A DNA stretch of 64,000 bases from assembly GCF_003570995.1 (NCBI RefSeq), contig NZ_QXIY01000008.1, positions 1 to 64,000 of the forward strand. The letters are read 5' to 3'. The DNA comes from Candidatus Cryosericum septentrionale. GTDB taxonomy: Bacteria > Caldisericota > Caldisericia > Cryosericales > Cryosericaceae. Of this stretch, positions 1 to 8,884 are shown piece by piece (position 1 is the first letter of the stretch; every line of letters starts with the position of its first letter). The position numbers and the translations under genes are program-made. The notes under the pieces were generated by a model. It was not told where the DNA came from and did not search any database. It was given only the letters and a program-made list of their open reading frames with translations.

Positions 1-570
1 TTCGCGGGTCGTGAGCGCCCGAATGACCGGTGGTTGAATAATCGGGACAAGCGACATATATGAATAGGCGGCCACGGTGATCGGGGCCAGCAATCCTGGA
101 GCAAACCGCGTAGCGACATAGATCGCCGTCGGTCCGTCAGCTGCCCCGATGATTCCAATCGCAGCAGCCTCTCTGAGACCTGGAATGCCCGTGACGCCGG
201 GGATACGTCCGACCAGCAGAGCCAGCATCATCGTAAAGAAGATTCCGAATTGCGCTGCCGCCCCAAAGAACAACATCTCGGGATCCTGCAGGAGTGGACC
301 GAAATCGATCATTGCTCCCACGCCGATGAAGATGAGGATGGGGAACAGCTCATTCGTGATACCGCCCTTGAACAAGACGTCCAGGAAGCCGCCGCCGACC
401 GCCGACGAAAACGGGATGTTGGCCAGCAGACAGCCAAATCCCATGGGCAACAGGAGGTTCGGCTCATACTCCTTCTTCACTGCGAGCCAAATAAGCGCCA
501 GACCGACGCCGAACATCGCCCATACACGCCAGTCTGACATACCGACAATACCACGCAGCAAGTCTGTCAT
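1..570 (-). CDS. mmdB: Na+-translocating decarboxylase beta subunit (partial, C-terminus beyond window)
   Basis: This frame stays open to the window edge and encodes the first 190 residues. It is the membrane ion-pump subunit of the biotin-dependent decarboxylase family (oxaloacetate, methylmalonyl-CoA and glutaconyl-CoA decarboxylases), which couples decarboxylation of carboxybiotin to Na+ export. The N-terminus is a run of hydrophobic segments, and the family motif GAADGPTAIY, part of the ion/carboxybiotin site, lies near residue 143. The ATG at 570 follows a GGGG ribosome binding site. It is the last visible gene of a minus-strand cluster with mmdA, a small subunit and the biotin carrier, so a methylmalonyl-CoA decarboxylase role is inferred from the MmdA-type carboxyltransferase, not from this subunit. 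Confidence 0.93.
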   Translation of the reverse strand, partial: MTDLLRGIVGMSDWRVWAMFGVGLALIWLAVKKEYEPNLLLPMGFGCLLANIPFSSAVGGGFLDVLFKGGITNELFPILIFIGVGAMIDFGPLLQDPEMLFFGAAAQFGIFFTMMLALLVGRIPGVTGIPGLREAAAIGIIGAADGPTAIYVATRFAPGLLAPITVAAYSYMSLVPIIQPPVIRALTTRE

Positions 571-644
571 ACGCTACCCCACTTTTTTTTTGAAGTGTGC
601 TTCCTGGAGTCATTGTACAAGACCGGACGAGTTCTCCAAGAATG

Positions 645-686
645 CGGAACACTCCTCGTGAGCCAATGCCTCCGAGGAGTGTTCCG
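645..686 (-). other. Intercistronic hairpin between biotin carrier and beta subunit
   Basis: Perfect 14-bp inverted repeat (arms 645-658 and 673-686, 14-nt loop) just after the biotin-carrier stop. No T-tract follows it on the minus strand, so it looks more like an mRNA processing or stability element than a terminator. It could set the ratio of soluble to membrane subunits. Confidence 0.55.
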
Positions 687-706
687 ACCGGGCAAGTTGC
701 TACCTG

Positions 707-1147
707 TCATGCAAGCTTCAGCAGAAGATCCCCAGTCTTAACAGTCTGGTTGGACTCGACGGCGACTTCCTCGACCGTGCAATCACGGGGAGCAAGAATC
801 TCGTTTTCCATCTTCATGGCCTCAATGATAAGCAGCGTGTCGCCTTTCTTCCAGGAACTTCTGGGCGTCGCCATGACCTTCAGAATCTTGCCGGGCAGCG
901 GCGACTTCATGGCTGTCGCACCGCCTGCCGGAGCAGCGGGTATTGGGGTCGCCGGGCTCGCCGCGGCAGGTGCCTGACCAGTCACTGCCCTGCGTGCAGG
1001 AACAGGCGCAGGAGCGGGGGCAACAACCGGAACAGGAGCAACGGCCGCCGGAGCTGATACTGGCGAATGCCCGGGTTTCTGCGCGCCTACTTCTTCTACG
1101 TCGACGTCAAACGTCTTGCCATTAACGGTGATCCTGTACTTTTTCAT
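707..1147 (-). CDS. mmdC: Biotin carboxyl carrier subunit of Na+-pumping decarboxylase
   Basis: A 146-residue carrier protein. A short N-terminal beta segment (MKKYRITVNGKTF) is followed by a flexible alanine/proline-rich linker (about residues 30-70) and a biotinyl domain with the AMKMEN motif, whose central lysine carries biotin. It shuttles the carboxyl group from the carboxyltransferase MmdA to the membrane subunit MmdB. The ATG at 1147 has a GGAGG site 7 bases upstream. It sits between the small subunit and mmdB in the same operon. The length and linker fit MmdC or the C-terminal part of OadA, and the assignment is secure at family level. Confidence 0.93.
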   Translation of the reverse strand: MKKYRITVNGKTFDVDVEEVGAQKPGHSPVSAPAAVAPVPVVAPAPAPVPARRAVTGQAPAAASPATPIPAAPAGGATAMKSPLPGKILKVMATPRSSWKKGDTLLIIEAMKMENEILAPRDCTVEEVAVESNQTVKTGDLLLKLA

Positions 1148-1161
1148 GGCCTATCCTCCCG

Positions 1162-1431
1162 TCAGCGCCAGCGCGGCCTGACTGATTGTTCATATGGTGG
1201 TCGTCTCCATGCCGCGTTGGCAGCGGGCAGAGGCGGTTCTAACTGCTGGAACGACACTCCGGCAGCAACCATCGCGGCCAGGGCTGCCGCTGCAGAGGCG
1301 TCGTCAAGAGTGGACAAATCGGACAGGAAAGCAGGGCTCTCGTTCCCTTTGGCCGCAGCCAATGCAGCTCCTGCAACGACAGCCAACTCCTCGTCGGTCA
1401 CGTCCTGTTCGTGCAAATCCATGCGAATCAT
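1162..1431 (-). CDS. Small subunit of the decarboxylase cluster, possibly delta/epsilon-like
   Basis: An 89-residue acidic and alanine-rich protein with no transmembrane segment. The first half (DEELAVVAGAALAAAKG, then an Ala-rich helix) resembles the C-terminal helix of OadG/MmdD and the small MmdE subunit. The last 30 residues are proline/arginine-rich and look unstructured. The start at 1431 follows AGGAAGGG at good spacing, 11 bases after the mmdA stop, and the next gene begins 14 bases downstream. The position is where the gamma/delta subunit normally lies. No membrane-anchored OadG-type subunit is visible in the cluster. The role, perhaps assembly or stability of the complex, is inferred only from position and weak similarity. 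Confidence 0.6.
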   Translation of the reverse strand: MIRMDLHEQDVTDEELAVVAGAALAAAKGNESPAFLSDLSTLDDASAAAALAAMVAAGVSFQQLEPPLPAANAAWRRPPYEQSVRPRWR

Positions 1432-1442
1432 GATAGCCCTTC

Positions 1443-2990
1443 CTAGAGCGGGATGTTCCCGTGTTTGCGCGTCGGTCGGTCCTCGCGCTTGTTTGCGGCG
1501 GCTCTGAAGGAGCGAATGATGCGACTTCTAAGCTGGGATGGCTCCAGGATGTCATCAACGAGACCTCGTTCTGCGGCCACGTAGGGGTTGTAGAGCTTGT
1601 CCTTGTAGTCGGCAATGAGCTTCTGACGCGTGGCCTCCGAATCTGAAGCCTCGCGGATCTCCTTCGAGAAGATGATCTGGGCAGCGCCATCTGCCCCCAT
1701 CACAGCGATCTCAGCCGATGGAAGCGCAAACACGAAATCTGCGCCAAGATCTCGGCACGACATCGCGATGTACGCTCCACCATATGCCTTGCGAAGAATA
1801 ACGGTTACCTTGGGCACGGTGCACTCCGAGAAGGCGTAGAGAAGCTTGGCTCCGTGCCGGATAATGCCCCCGTACTCCTGGTCGACGCCCGGAAGGTATC
1901 CACCGACATCCACCAGGGTGAGCAGCGGAATGTTGAACGCGTCGCAGAAACGAACGAAGCGAGCAGCCTTGTCTGAACTGTCAATGTTCAGGACTCCTGC
2001 CATCGACCTGGACTGATTGGCGACCACTCCGACGACTTGCCCGCCCATGTGCGCGAAGCCAACGCAGATTGACTTCGCGAAACCCTCAGCTATCTCAAAG
2101 AACTTGCCTTCGTCCGCCAGACTCCCTATGACCTTGCGCACGTCGTACGGCTTGTTCGCTTCCGCAGGGATGATGTCCCCGATTTCCGCCGTGCTTCGAT
2201 CGACGGGGTCGTTGCTCTGTGCCGCAGGAGCGTCTTCGCTGTTGTTCGCGGGCAGATACGACAGGAGCTCTCGGATCAGCTGGATGGCCTCCTCATCATT
2301 GGCTGCCGCCAGGTGAACGTTGCCGCTCTTCTCGGCGTGCACGGTGAGACCTCCGAGCTCCTCGTCTGTGACTTCTTCGCCCGTGACGCTCTGGATGACC
2401 TTGGGACCGGTGATGAACATGCGAGCCTGGTCGGTCATGACGACAAAATCCATGATGCCCGGTGAGTACACAGCGCCACCGGCACACGGACCCGCGATCA
2501 TGGAAATCTGGGGAATGACTCCTGAGCTGATCGTATTTCGGTAGAAGATGCTGGCGTAGCCCTTCAGCGAATCGATTCCCTCCTGGATGCGAGCTCCACC
2601 GGAATCGCTGATGCTGACAATGGGAGCTCCATACTTCACGGCAAGGTCCTGAACATGAGCGATCTTGGCTGCGTGCATCTCGCCGAGTGAACCCCCTGCG
2701 ACCGTGAAATCCTGAGAGTAGACGAAGACCAGGCGACCATCGACGTACCCGTGGCCTGTGACCACGCCATCGCCAGGCAATTCCTGCTTGTCCAGTCCGA
2801 ACCCGGGATTCCGGTGGCTCACGAAAACGTTTTCTTCCTGGAAAGAACCCGAGTCCAGCAGAAGCTCGATGCGCTCGCGTGCAGTCAGCTTGCCAGCTTC
2901 GTGCTGTTTCTTGACACGACCGGGCCCTCCACCTGCAATGATCTGCTCTCTTTTCGACCGCAAGGTCGAGAACTGCTCATCATTGCTCAT
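1443..2990 (-). CDS. mmdA: Carboxyltransferase subunit (methylmalonyl/propionyl-CoA carboxylase type)
   Basis: A 515-residue acyl-CoA carboxyltransferase with two crotonase-like halves, the usual length for MmdA/PccB. Glycine-rich acyl-CoA and biotin binding stretches are visible: SDSGGARIQEG near residue 110, GPCAGGAVYSPG near 165, and the C-terminal YGGAYIAMSCRDLGAD. It transfers the carboxyl group of (S)-methylmalonyl-CoA or a related acyl-CoA to biotin on the carrier encoded two genes downstream. An AGGAGG site lies 4 bases before the ATG. A promoter at 3044-3071 suggests the operon mmdA-small subunit-mmdC-mmdB. A propionyl-CoA carboxylase is less likely because no biotin carboxylase gene is present and a beta pump subunit is. 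Confidence 0.92.
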   Translation of the reverse strand: MSNDEQFSTLRSKREQIIAGGGPGRVKKQHEAGKLTARERIELLLDSGSFQEENVFVSHRNPGFGLDKQELPGDGVVTGHGYVDGRLVFVYSQDFTVAGGSLGEMHAAKIAHVQDLAVKYGAPIVSISDSGGARIQEGIDSLKGYASIFYRNTISSGVIPQISMIAGPCAGGAVYSPGIMDFVVMTDQARMFITGPKVIQSVTGEEVTDEELGGLTVHAEKSGNVHLAAANDEEAIQLIRELLSYLPANNSEDAPAAQSNDPVDRSTAEIGDIIPAEANKPYDVRKVIGSLADEGKFFEIAEGFAKSICVGFAHMGGQVVGVVANQSRSMAGVLNIDSSDKAARFVRFCDAFNIPLLTLVDVGGYLPGVDQEYGGIIRHGAKLLYAFSECTVPKVTVILRKAYGGAYIAMSCRDLGADFVFALPSAEIAVMGADGAAQIIFSKEIREASDSEATRQKLIADYKDKLYNPYVAAERGLVDDILEPSQLRSRIIRSFRAAANKREDRPTRKHGNIPL

Positions 2991-3043
2991 GCTACCTCCT
3001 CAAGATTTCGGTTGGCAAATAAACGTGACAAATACTCTTCGTA

Positions 3044-3071
3044 AGTATACCGGGTTCACGACAGCACTCAA
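3044..3071 (-). promoter_or_regulatory. Predicted promoter of the mmdA operon
   Basis: TTGAGT (3071-3066) and TATACT (3049-3044) separated by 16 bases, about 55 bases upstream of the mmdA start. Four and five of six positions match the sigma-70 consensus. Confidence 0.5.
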
Positions 3072-3089
3072 CCGGCGGCACATGCGAAT

Positions 3090-3117
3090 GTCCCCTGCGA
3101 CAAGCGCCACAGGGGAC
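3090..3117 (-). terminator. Hairpin after preA, weak terminator candidate
   Basis: 8-bp perfect stem (3090-3097 with 3110-3117, core CCCCTG/CAGGGG) 20 bases past the preA stop and just upstream of the mmdA promoter. There is no clear T-tract, so intrinsic termination is uncertain. Confidence 0.35.
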
Positions 3118-3136
3118 GGAGAGTCTTGAACCAGGC

Positions 3137-4381
3137 TTAGTGAGTTCCCTTGAATTCGAAGTAGTGGACCTTGCCGTCCAGTTCTTCTTTCATCCGAATA
3201 GCGTTCACCGGGCAGACCTGCATGCACTGGCCGCACCCAGGACACTTCTCGGCATCCACAGAGGGCTGCCTCTTCTCGGCATCCCACAGAATCGCTCTGT
3301 GAGCTCCATCGCTGCAGGCACGGAAGCAGTTACCGCAACCGATGCACTTGTCAAGGTCGATGTCCGAACGAGAGCGAGGCGTGACCAGCTCTTCCTGGCC
3401 CTTGATGCTCTTGAGCGCCTTGCCGACGATGTCCAGGGGCGATGCATATCCCTTGCGGTCCAGATAGTCTGCAAGACCGCTCTTGAGATCTCGTATCGTG
3501 CCAAACCCATGGTGCATCGGGAGCGTACAGAACTGCACGTTGGAAGCTCCAACAGCCATCAGTTCCACCGCATCGCTCCATGAGTAGGCCCCGCCGTTCC
3601 CACTGATAGTGATGTCCACGTTGCGGGCAATCTCTGCAATGGTGCGGAGAGTGAGGGGCTTGATCGCCATGCCCGTCATCCCTGAATATGCCCCCTCGCC
3701 AAAGAGAGAAGGGCGTGGTTCAAGCGTCTCCACATCGACTCCGATCAGCGCGGGCACCGAGTTGCTTGCCGTGACGCCGTCGACGCCGGCTCGCTTCAGT
3801 GCCCTGGCAATCTCGACAATGTCCGTGACCTGAGGCGTGATCTTGATGAGGACAGGGGTGTCTCCGGCAACTTCTTTCACCCAGCGTGCAACCTTCTCCG
3901 TCGCCTCGACACTCTGAGCAAGCATCCGGCCGGGGGCTTCACCCATGCTTCCCTGTGGACAGCTGAAACTGCACTCGACAAGGTCGACGCCGGCCTTCTT
4001 GAGCTGCCAGACCAGAGACTGCCAGTCTTCCTTTCTTGACCCCATGATAGAAGCTGCAATCATCTTCGTGGGGAACATGCGCTTCAGTGCTGCGACCCGC
4101 TCACAGATCTCGTCGATGTGATATTGCGAAATGAGGTCGATATTGCCCAATCCCCATAGTTTGTGCGCAGCTGTGCCAAACGACGACATCATCGGGTACT
4201 TCAGGTTGACGGGATTGCTCTCGACAGACGTAGTCTTGAGGACGACTCCGGCCCATCCTGCCTTCAGTCCGTCAATCGCCATATCCAGTTCATCCGTGGG
4301 CGGAGCCGCAGACAAAATGAAGGGGTTCTCAAGATGTATGCCCAAGAAATCGTAGGAAAGGTCATGTTCTCGATACATCAC
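3137..4381 (-). CDS. preA: PreA-like dihydropyrimidine dehydrogenase catalytic subunit
   Basis: 414 residues: an FMN-binding TIM barrel of the dihydroorotate/dihydropyrimidine dehydrogenase family (about 1-310) followed by two [4Fe-4S] motifs, [14 protein letters not shown] and [12 protein letters not shown]. With PreT it would reduce uracil/thymine using NADH, or run in reverse. The substrate loop [10 protein letters not shown] matches the family NLSCPHG loop. The cysteine that is catalytic in animal enzymes, a little further on in the same loop, is not evident, so the exact substrate is not proven. The ATG overlaps the preT stop by four bases (ATGA), so the two are translationally coupled. 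Confidence 0.85.
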   Translation of the reverse strand: MMYREHDLSYDFLGIHLENPFILSAAPPTDELDMAIDGLKAGWAGVVLKTTSVESNPVNLKYPMMSSFGTAAHKLWGLGNIDLISQYHIDEICERVAALKRMFPTKMIAASIMGSRKEDWQSLVWQLKKAGVDLVECSFSCPQGSMGEAPGRMLAQSVEATEKVARWVKEVAGDTPVLIKITPQVTDIVEIARALKRAGVDGVTASNSVPALIGVDVETLEPRPSLFGEGAYSGMTGMAIKPLTLRTIAEIARNVDITISGNGGAYSWSDAVELMAVGASNVQFCTLPMHHGFGTIRDLKSGLADYLDRKGYASPLDIVGKALKSIKGQEELVTPRSRSDIDLDKCIGCGNCFRACSDGAHRAILWDAEKRQPSVDAEKCPGCGQCMQVCPVNAIRMKEELDGKVHYFEFKGTH

Positions 4382-5643
4382 TTGCCTCCCGCCACAAACG
4401 CGGCAATCTGCTCCGCCGCTTTCTTGCCGTCACGCACAGCCTCCACAACAGTCTGAGCACCATGAACGGCGTCACCACCGGCATAGACGCCCGGCATGCT
4501 GGTCTGCATGTTCTCCCCTACGCTGATGAGTCCTGAGTCGCTGCGAGCAAGACCAGGAAACACACCCTGGTCGATGCGCTGTCCGATAGCGACAACCACC
4601 GTGTCGAGTGGTATGGTGAAGCTCGACCCTGGCAGGGGTTCAGACCTGCATCGGCCGGATTCATCCTCTTCGCACAGATGAGCCTGCGTGACCTGCAGCC
4701 CCTCCACGCGATGGCTGCCAACAACCTTGTCCGGGATTGCCAGGAACTGGTAGGTCACCCCAAGCGCCGTGGCTTCTTCGATCTCCTTCTTGAATGCCTT
4801 CAGCTCCTTGATGCTACGACGGTAAACCACAGTGACATCTCGTGTCGGGTCTTCCTCACGGAGCATGGAGGCTACCTCGATTGCAACATTGCCGCCACCG
4901 ATAACACCTACGCGGTTTCCTGCACCGCTGATTGCGCCAGATTTCATCTTGCGCAGGAGTTCGCGGGCCTGATGCACACCCACCAGCTGAGTGCCTTCGA
5001 CGTTCATGTCACTCTCGAAGGGTAGTCCTGTTGCGACAAAGACGGCGTCATAATCAGCAGCCAGAGGTTTCAGGTCTGCCACGCGCTCTGTACAGACATG
5101 CGCAGCGAATGTGGATGTCAGGAAGTGGACTTCCCGTTCGTCAACCTCGCGCGGATACCGATGCGTGGACACTTCCTGACTGGGCACGCCACCCACCTGC
5201 CGAGCCTCGAACACGTCACAGGAGAATCCCCTGACCCTCAGCTCGCGGGCACAGGCTAGTCCCGCAGGGCCAGCCCCGATGATGGCAACCCTGCCCAAGG
5301 TGGTTTCAGGCAGCTCCATGCGATCAGATGGATCGGTCGAGTCTGTGACGAAACGATGCAGCTCCCGAATGCGCAGAGGGGCATCTATCTTCGACCGCGT
5401 ACATACAGACTGACAAAACGCTTCTTCGGGACAAATACGGCCACACGTCTCGATGAATGGATGAGACGTCTGTAGAAGGGTCCGGGCCCCGTGCAAGTTC
5501 CCGCTGCGAATCGATTGTATGAACTCGGGCACCGGAACGTGCGCCGGGCACTTCGCCTGGCATGGCGCATCGTAACAGTAGAGACAGCGCTCGGCCTCGA
5601 TGGCTGCCTGCTGCCGGCTCAGGGTCTTCTCAAATTCTTCCAT
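4378..5643 (-). CDS. preT: PreT-like NAD(P)-dependent FAD/Fe-S oxidoreductase subunit
   Basis: A 421-residue flavoprotein of the GltD/PreT type. The N-terminal cysteine-rich domain ([10 protein letters not shown], then clustered CxxxC pairs to about residue 85) binds Fe-S clusters. An FAD Rossmann fold follows at [10 protein letters not shown], an NAD(P) fold at [10 protein letters not shown], and a C-terminal FAD closure at YAGGDAVHG. It passes electrons from NAD(P)H to PreA. An upstream in-frame ATG at 5655 exists, but GGAGG sits inside those codons, five bases before the ATG at 5643, so the later start is chosen. A glutamate synthase small-subunit role is unlikely because the partner is PreA. 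Confidence 0.86.
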   Translation of the reverse strand: MEEFEKTLSRQQAAIEAERCLYCYDAPCQAKCPAHVPVPEFIQSIRSGNLHGARTLLQTSHPFIETCGRICPEEAFCQSVCTRSKIDAPLRIRELHRFVTDSTDPSDRMELPETTLGRVAIIGAGPAGLACARELRVRGFSCDVFEARQVGGVPSQEVSTHRYPREVDEREVHFLTSTFAAHVCTERVADLKPLAADYDAVFVATGLPFESDMNVEGTQLVGVHQARELLRKMKSGAISGAGNRVGVIGGGNVAIEVASMLREEDPTRDVTVVYRRSIKELKAFKKEIEEATALGVTYQFLAIPDKVVGSHRVEGLQVTQAHLCEEDESGRCRSEPLPGSSFTIPLDTVVVAIGQRIDQGVFPGLARSDSGLISVGENMQTSMPGVYAGGDAVHGAQTVVEAVRDGKKAAEQIAAFVAGGK

Positions 5644-5817
5644 TGTTCCTCCCATGTTCCATGATTGCCGTCAGCAACCTGCGCAACCACGCTACACTGA
5701 GCCTCCAACGGCACACGCAGGTGGCTTGCAGGTTGTCAGAAACCGCTTCTCTTGAGTTATATGCGAATTTTCGGGTTTTCCAACCTCATCGAGCCCTGGC
5801 TGGATCCGGAACAGACA

Positions 5818-5841
5818 GGGGCCGGCCTTTCGGCCGGCCCC
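5818..5841 (-). terminator. Terminator after oppF
   Basis: 10-bp perfect GC stem (GGGGCCGGCC and its complement) with a GAAA tetraloop on the minus strand, 22 bases past the oppF stop, followed by a T-containing but not pure T run. Confidence 0.65.
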
Positions 5842-5863
5842 GTGAGACTTGCCAGAAAGATCC

Positions 5864-6838
5864 CTAACTCGCGAAGTGACAGGAGACCATGTGACCAGAA
5901 CCCATGTCACGCAGCTCGGGCTCCTGCTCAGCGCATATCGGTTGTGCAATGGGGCACCGCGTTCGGAAATGGCACCCGCTCGGCGGATTCACCGGACTGG
6001 GAAGGTCTCCCTTGAGTACAATACGCTGGCGTTGCATCTCAATCCGCGGATCAGGGATAGGCACTGCCGACAGCAGAGCCTTTGTATACGGATGCAATGG
6101 ATGTTTGTAAATATCCTTGCTTTCATCCACTTCGACAATCTTGCCCAGGTACAGCACGATCACACGGTCACTGATATGCTTGACCATCGCGAGGTCATGA
6201 GCGATGAACAGATATGTCAGTCCCAGGTTCTGCTGTAGATCTTCGAGCATATTCACAATCTGGGCCTGAATACTGACATCAAGGGCCGAAATGGGTTCGT
6301 CCGCAACGATGAACTCCGGATTCATGGCCAGAGCTCGAGCTATGCCGATGCGCTGACGCTGTCCCCCAGAGAACTCGTGTGGAAACCGGTTGATGTGTTC
6401 CGGGTTGAGTCCAACCGTGCGCAACAGTTCCTGAACACGCTCCCGGCGCTCGGCCATGGTTCCAATACTGAAGATGTCCATCGGTTCTTCGACGATGTTT
6501 CCTACCGTCATCCGTGGATTGAGCGACGCATAGGGATCCTGAAAGATCATCTGCAGTTTGCTGCGAACCTTGCGCATGGCTTCCCGCGTCAGAGCGCACA
6601 GGTTTTCGTCACAATAGGTAATGGTGCCCGCTGTCGGCGCATACAGACCCACGATGGTTCTGCCGACAGTCGTCTTACCGCAACCCGTCTCACCGACCAG
6701 TCCTACCGTTTCGCCCCGACCGACCTCAAACGAAACATCGTCGACAGCCTTCAGACTGGCCATGTGTCGCGCAAACGGTCCGCCGACATTGACTGCAAAG
6801 TACTTCTTGAGATGTTCGACCTTGAGTATGGTATCCAT
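5864..6838 (-). CDS. oppF: Oligopeptide ABC transporter ATP-binding protein OppF
   Basis: A 324-residue ATPase. Walker A is GETGCGKTT (about 48-56), the signature is FSGGQRQRIG, Walker B is FIVADEPISALD, and the C-terminal peptide-transporter tail (oligo_HPY type) contains CHFRTRCPIAQPIC. It energises peptide uptake with OppD. The ATG at 6838 lies 2 bases after the oppD stop, and its AAGGTGGG site is inside the end of oppD. A longer upstream frame is rejected on that basis. It is the last gene of oppABCDF and is followed by a strong hairpin. Confidence 0.94.
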   Translation of the reverse strand: MDTILKVEHLKKYFAVNVGGPFARHMASLKAVDDVSFEVGRGETVGLVGETGCGKTTVGRTIVGLYAPTAGTITYCDENLCALTREAMRKVRSKLQMIFQDPYASLNPRMTVGNIVEEPMDIFSIGTMAERRERVQELLRTVGLNPEHINRFPHEFSGGQRQRIGIARALAMNPEFIVADEPISALDVSIQAQIVNMLEDLQQNLGLTYLFIAHDLAMVKHISDRVIVLYLGKIVEVDESKDIYKHPLHPYTKALLSAVPIPDPRIEMQRQRIVLKGDLPSPVNPPSGCHFRTRCPIAQPICAEQEPELRDMGSGHMVSCHFAS

Positions 6839-6840
6839 CG

Positions 6841-7911
6841 TTATCCCACCTTTACAAATCCAGGAACTGCCGGCGCAGTCGGATGGTGGAGAAAACACCG
6901 AGCACGGTGCCCTTCTCCGACTGTGACGAGTTGCGGTTCCTGCTCACGGCAGATGTTCATGGCGTACTTGCAGCGTGGAGCGAACTTGCACCCAATGGGA
7001 GGCGCCAGCAGGTCTGGGGGACTCCCTTCGATAGGGACCAGACGTTCCCGGTCCTCGGCGTCAAGGCGCGGGACGGACTTCATGAGTCCCATGGTATACG
7101 GATGCCCGGGCTTCTCGTAGAGATCGTAGACGTTCGCTTCTTCGAGCACGCGTCCTGCATACATGACAACCACCTTGTCGGCCATGCCGGCTACGATGGA
7201 AAGGTCATGACTGATGATGATAATGCTGGATTTGAGTTTCACTTTCAACTCCTTCATCAGTTCCAGGATCTGTGCCTGAACCGTAACGTCCAGAGATGTC
7301 GTTGGTTCGTCGGCAATGACTAGTTCCGGATTGCACGAAAGCGCCATGGCAATCATAACGCGCTGCCGCATACCGCCCGAGTACTGGTGAGGATAGTCAC
7401 GCATGCGTTCTTCGGGATTGGGAATGCCCACCAGGGCGAGCATGTCGACGGCCCTCTTCCAGGCCTCTTTGTTTGTCGCAAGGCCGTGCACCACCATGGA
7501 CTCCGTCATCTGCAGGCCAATGGTCAGCACCGGATTAAGAGAGACCATCGGATCCTGGAAAATCATGGCGATATGGCGGCCTCGCACTTTCATCATGGCC
7601 TCGGCAGAAAGACTCAGCAGATCGACCATCCCCTTGTTGGGACCATCCTTCTCCATCCGGTCCGGCATTCTCAGCGCTGTACCATCAAACCACACGTGCC
7701 CGCCCTCAATCCGGCCAGGAGGGCTCGGGATGAGGCGCATGACGGACATCATCGTCACTGACTTGCCAGAACCGGACTCGCCCACAATACCGACGACAGA
7801 GTCCTTTGGAATGGTCAGGGTCATGTCGTCCACCGCATGGACAACGCCCGCATAGGTGTGGAAATTGGTCGTAAGACCCTGGATGCGCATCAGAACATTG
7901 TTTTCATCCAT
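6841..7911 (-). CDS. oppD: Oligopeptide ABC transporter ATP-binding protein OppD
   Basis: A 356-residue ATPase of the peptide/nickel class. Walker A is GESGSGKSV (about 44-52), the signature YSGGMRQRV, Walker [13 protein letters not shown] and the switch histidine is in IIISHDLS. The C-terminal cysteine-containing tail [14 protein letters not shown] is typical of OppD/DppD. It pairs with OppF on the cytoplasmic face of OppB/OppC. It starts 10 bases after the oppC stop. Confidence 0.94.
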   Translation of the reverse strand: MDENNVLMRIQGLTTNFHTYAGVVHAVDDMTLTIPKDSVVGIVGESGSGKSVTMMSVMRLIPSPPGRIEGGHVWFDGTALRMPDRMEKDGPNKGMVDLLSLSAEAMMKVRGRHIAMIFQDPMVSLNPVLTIGLQMTESMVVHGLATNKEAWKRAVDMLALVGIPNPEERMRDYPHQYSGGMRQRVMIAMALSCNPELVIADEPTTSLDVTVQAQILELMKELKVKLKSSIIIISHDLSIVAGMADKVVVMYAGRVLEEANVYDLYEKPGHPYTMGLMKSVPRLDAEDRERLVPIEGSPPDLLAPPIGCKFAPRCKYAMNICREQEPQLVTVGEGHRARCFLHHPTAPAVPGFVKVG

Positions 7912-7921
7912 TGCGCACCCC

Positions 7922-8884
7922 CTACTGCCTCAGGCGTGGGTCCAGCGCATCGCGCAGGCCGTCGCCCAGGAAGTTGAATGCAAACATCGTCAGACTGATC
8001 GCGAGTGCTGGAAACAGCACAAGGTAGGGGAATGAACGGATAGCTTCGGTACCGTCTGAGGCAAGAACGCCCCAGCTGGCCACCGGCGCGCTGACGCCCA
8101 GCCCTATGTAGCTGAGAAAAGCCTCGGTGAAGATCGCGGCTGGAATCTCCAGCGTCACTGTGACAATGATGGGACCCATGGCATTGGGGATCAAGTGCCT
8201 GAAGAGGATACGGTTGTTCGGGGCGCCGATGGTCTTCGCGGCCAGCGCGAACTCACGTTCTTTGAGCGACAGAATCTCGCCTCGGACAATGCGCGCCATA
8301 GGTAGCCAGTAGGTAAGCCCGATGGCAATAAACACATTCACCAGAGGATTGACGCCTTTGTCCTTGAACAGCACCGTCAGCAGGATAACGATGATCAGCG
8401 TGGGTATACCGTACAGGATATCGACGATACGCATCATGATGTCGTCGACCCGCCCTCCAAAGTAAGCGGAGATTCCGCCATAGGTCACCCCGATGAGAAA
8501 GTTGAGAGCCGCGCAAACAATGCCCACGGCAAGCGAGATGCGCGAACCGTACATGACACGTGTCATCTGATCGCGTCCCAGCTGATCCGTTCCGAAGGGA
8601 TGTCGCAGCGTGGGGGACTGAAACGTATTGTCCAGGTCCTGATCTTCGTAGCTGTATGGTGACACCATCGGTCCGACGATGGCGACGACGAACAGGGCGA
8701 TAATGATCCAGAACCCTACGACGGCCAGCTTGTTGCGGCGAATCCGGCGTATGGCGTCGCTCCAGTACGTAGTCGACCGTCCAGCAATCTGCTGCAGCTC
8801 GCCAGAATCCTTGGGGGCAGGAACGAATGAACCTGCATCAGGCGCAACGCCTTCCTTGAATTGCCATGCAGTCTGCGCAGCCAT
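7922..8884 (-). CDS. oppC: Oligopeptide ABC transporter permease OppC
   Basis: A 320-residue inner-membrane permease. A cytoplasmic N-terminal tail of about 55 residues precedes a first membrane helix (AVVGFWIIIALFVVAIVG) and five more. The EAA loop for ATPase contact is seen near RIVRGEILSLKEREFALAAK, and the HPFGTDQLGRD motif before the core is typical of OppC. ATG 8884 shares one base with the oppB stop (TGATG). A GTG one codon upstream is possible, but AGGAAGG is better spaced (7 bases) for the ATG. Confidence 0.93.
   Translation of the reverse strand: MAAQTAWQFKEGVAPDAGSFVPAPKDSGELQQIAGRSTTYWSDAIRRIRRNKLAVVGFWIIIALFVVAIVGPMVSPYSYEDQDLDNTFQSPTLRHPFGTDQLGRDQMTRVMYGSRISLAVGIVCAALNFLIGVTYGGISAYFGGRVDDIMMRIVDILYGIPTLIIVILLTVLFKDKGVNPLVNVFIAIGLTYWLPMARIVRGEILSLKEREFALAAKTIGAPNNRILFRHLIPNAMGPIIVTVTLEIPAAIFTEAFLSYIGLGVSAPVASWGVLASDGTEAIRSFPYLVLFPALAISLTMFAFNFLGDGLRDALDPRLRQ

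Noticed and set aside
3000..3287. 95-codon frame upstream of mmdA
   Set aside because: It overlaps the end of preA in another frame and runs through the hairpin and promoter; no homology seen.
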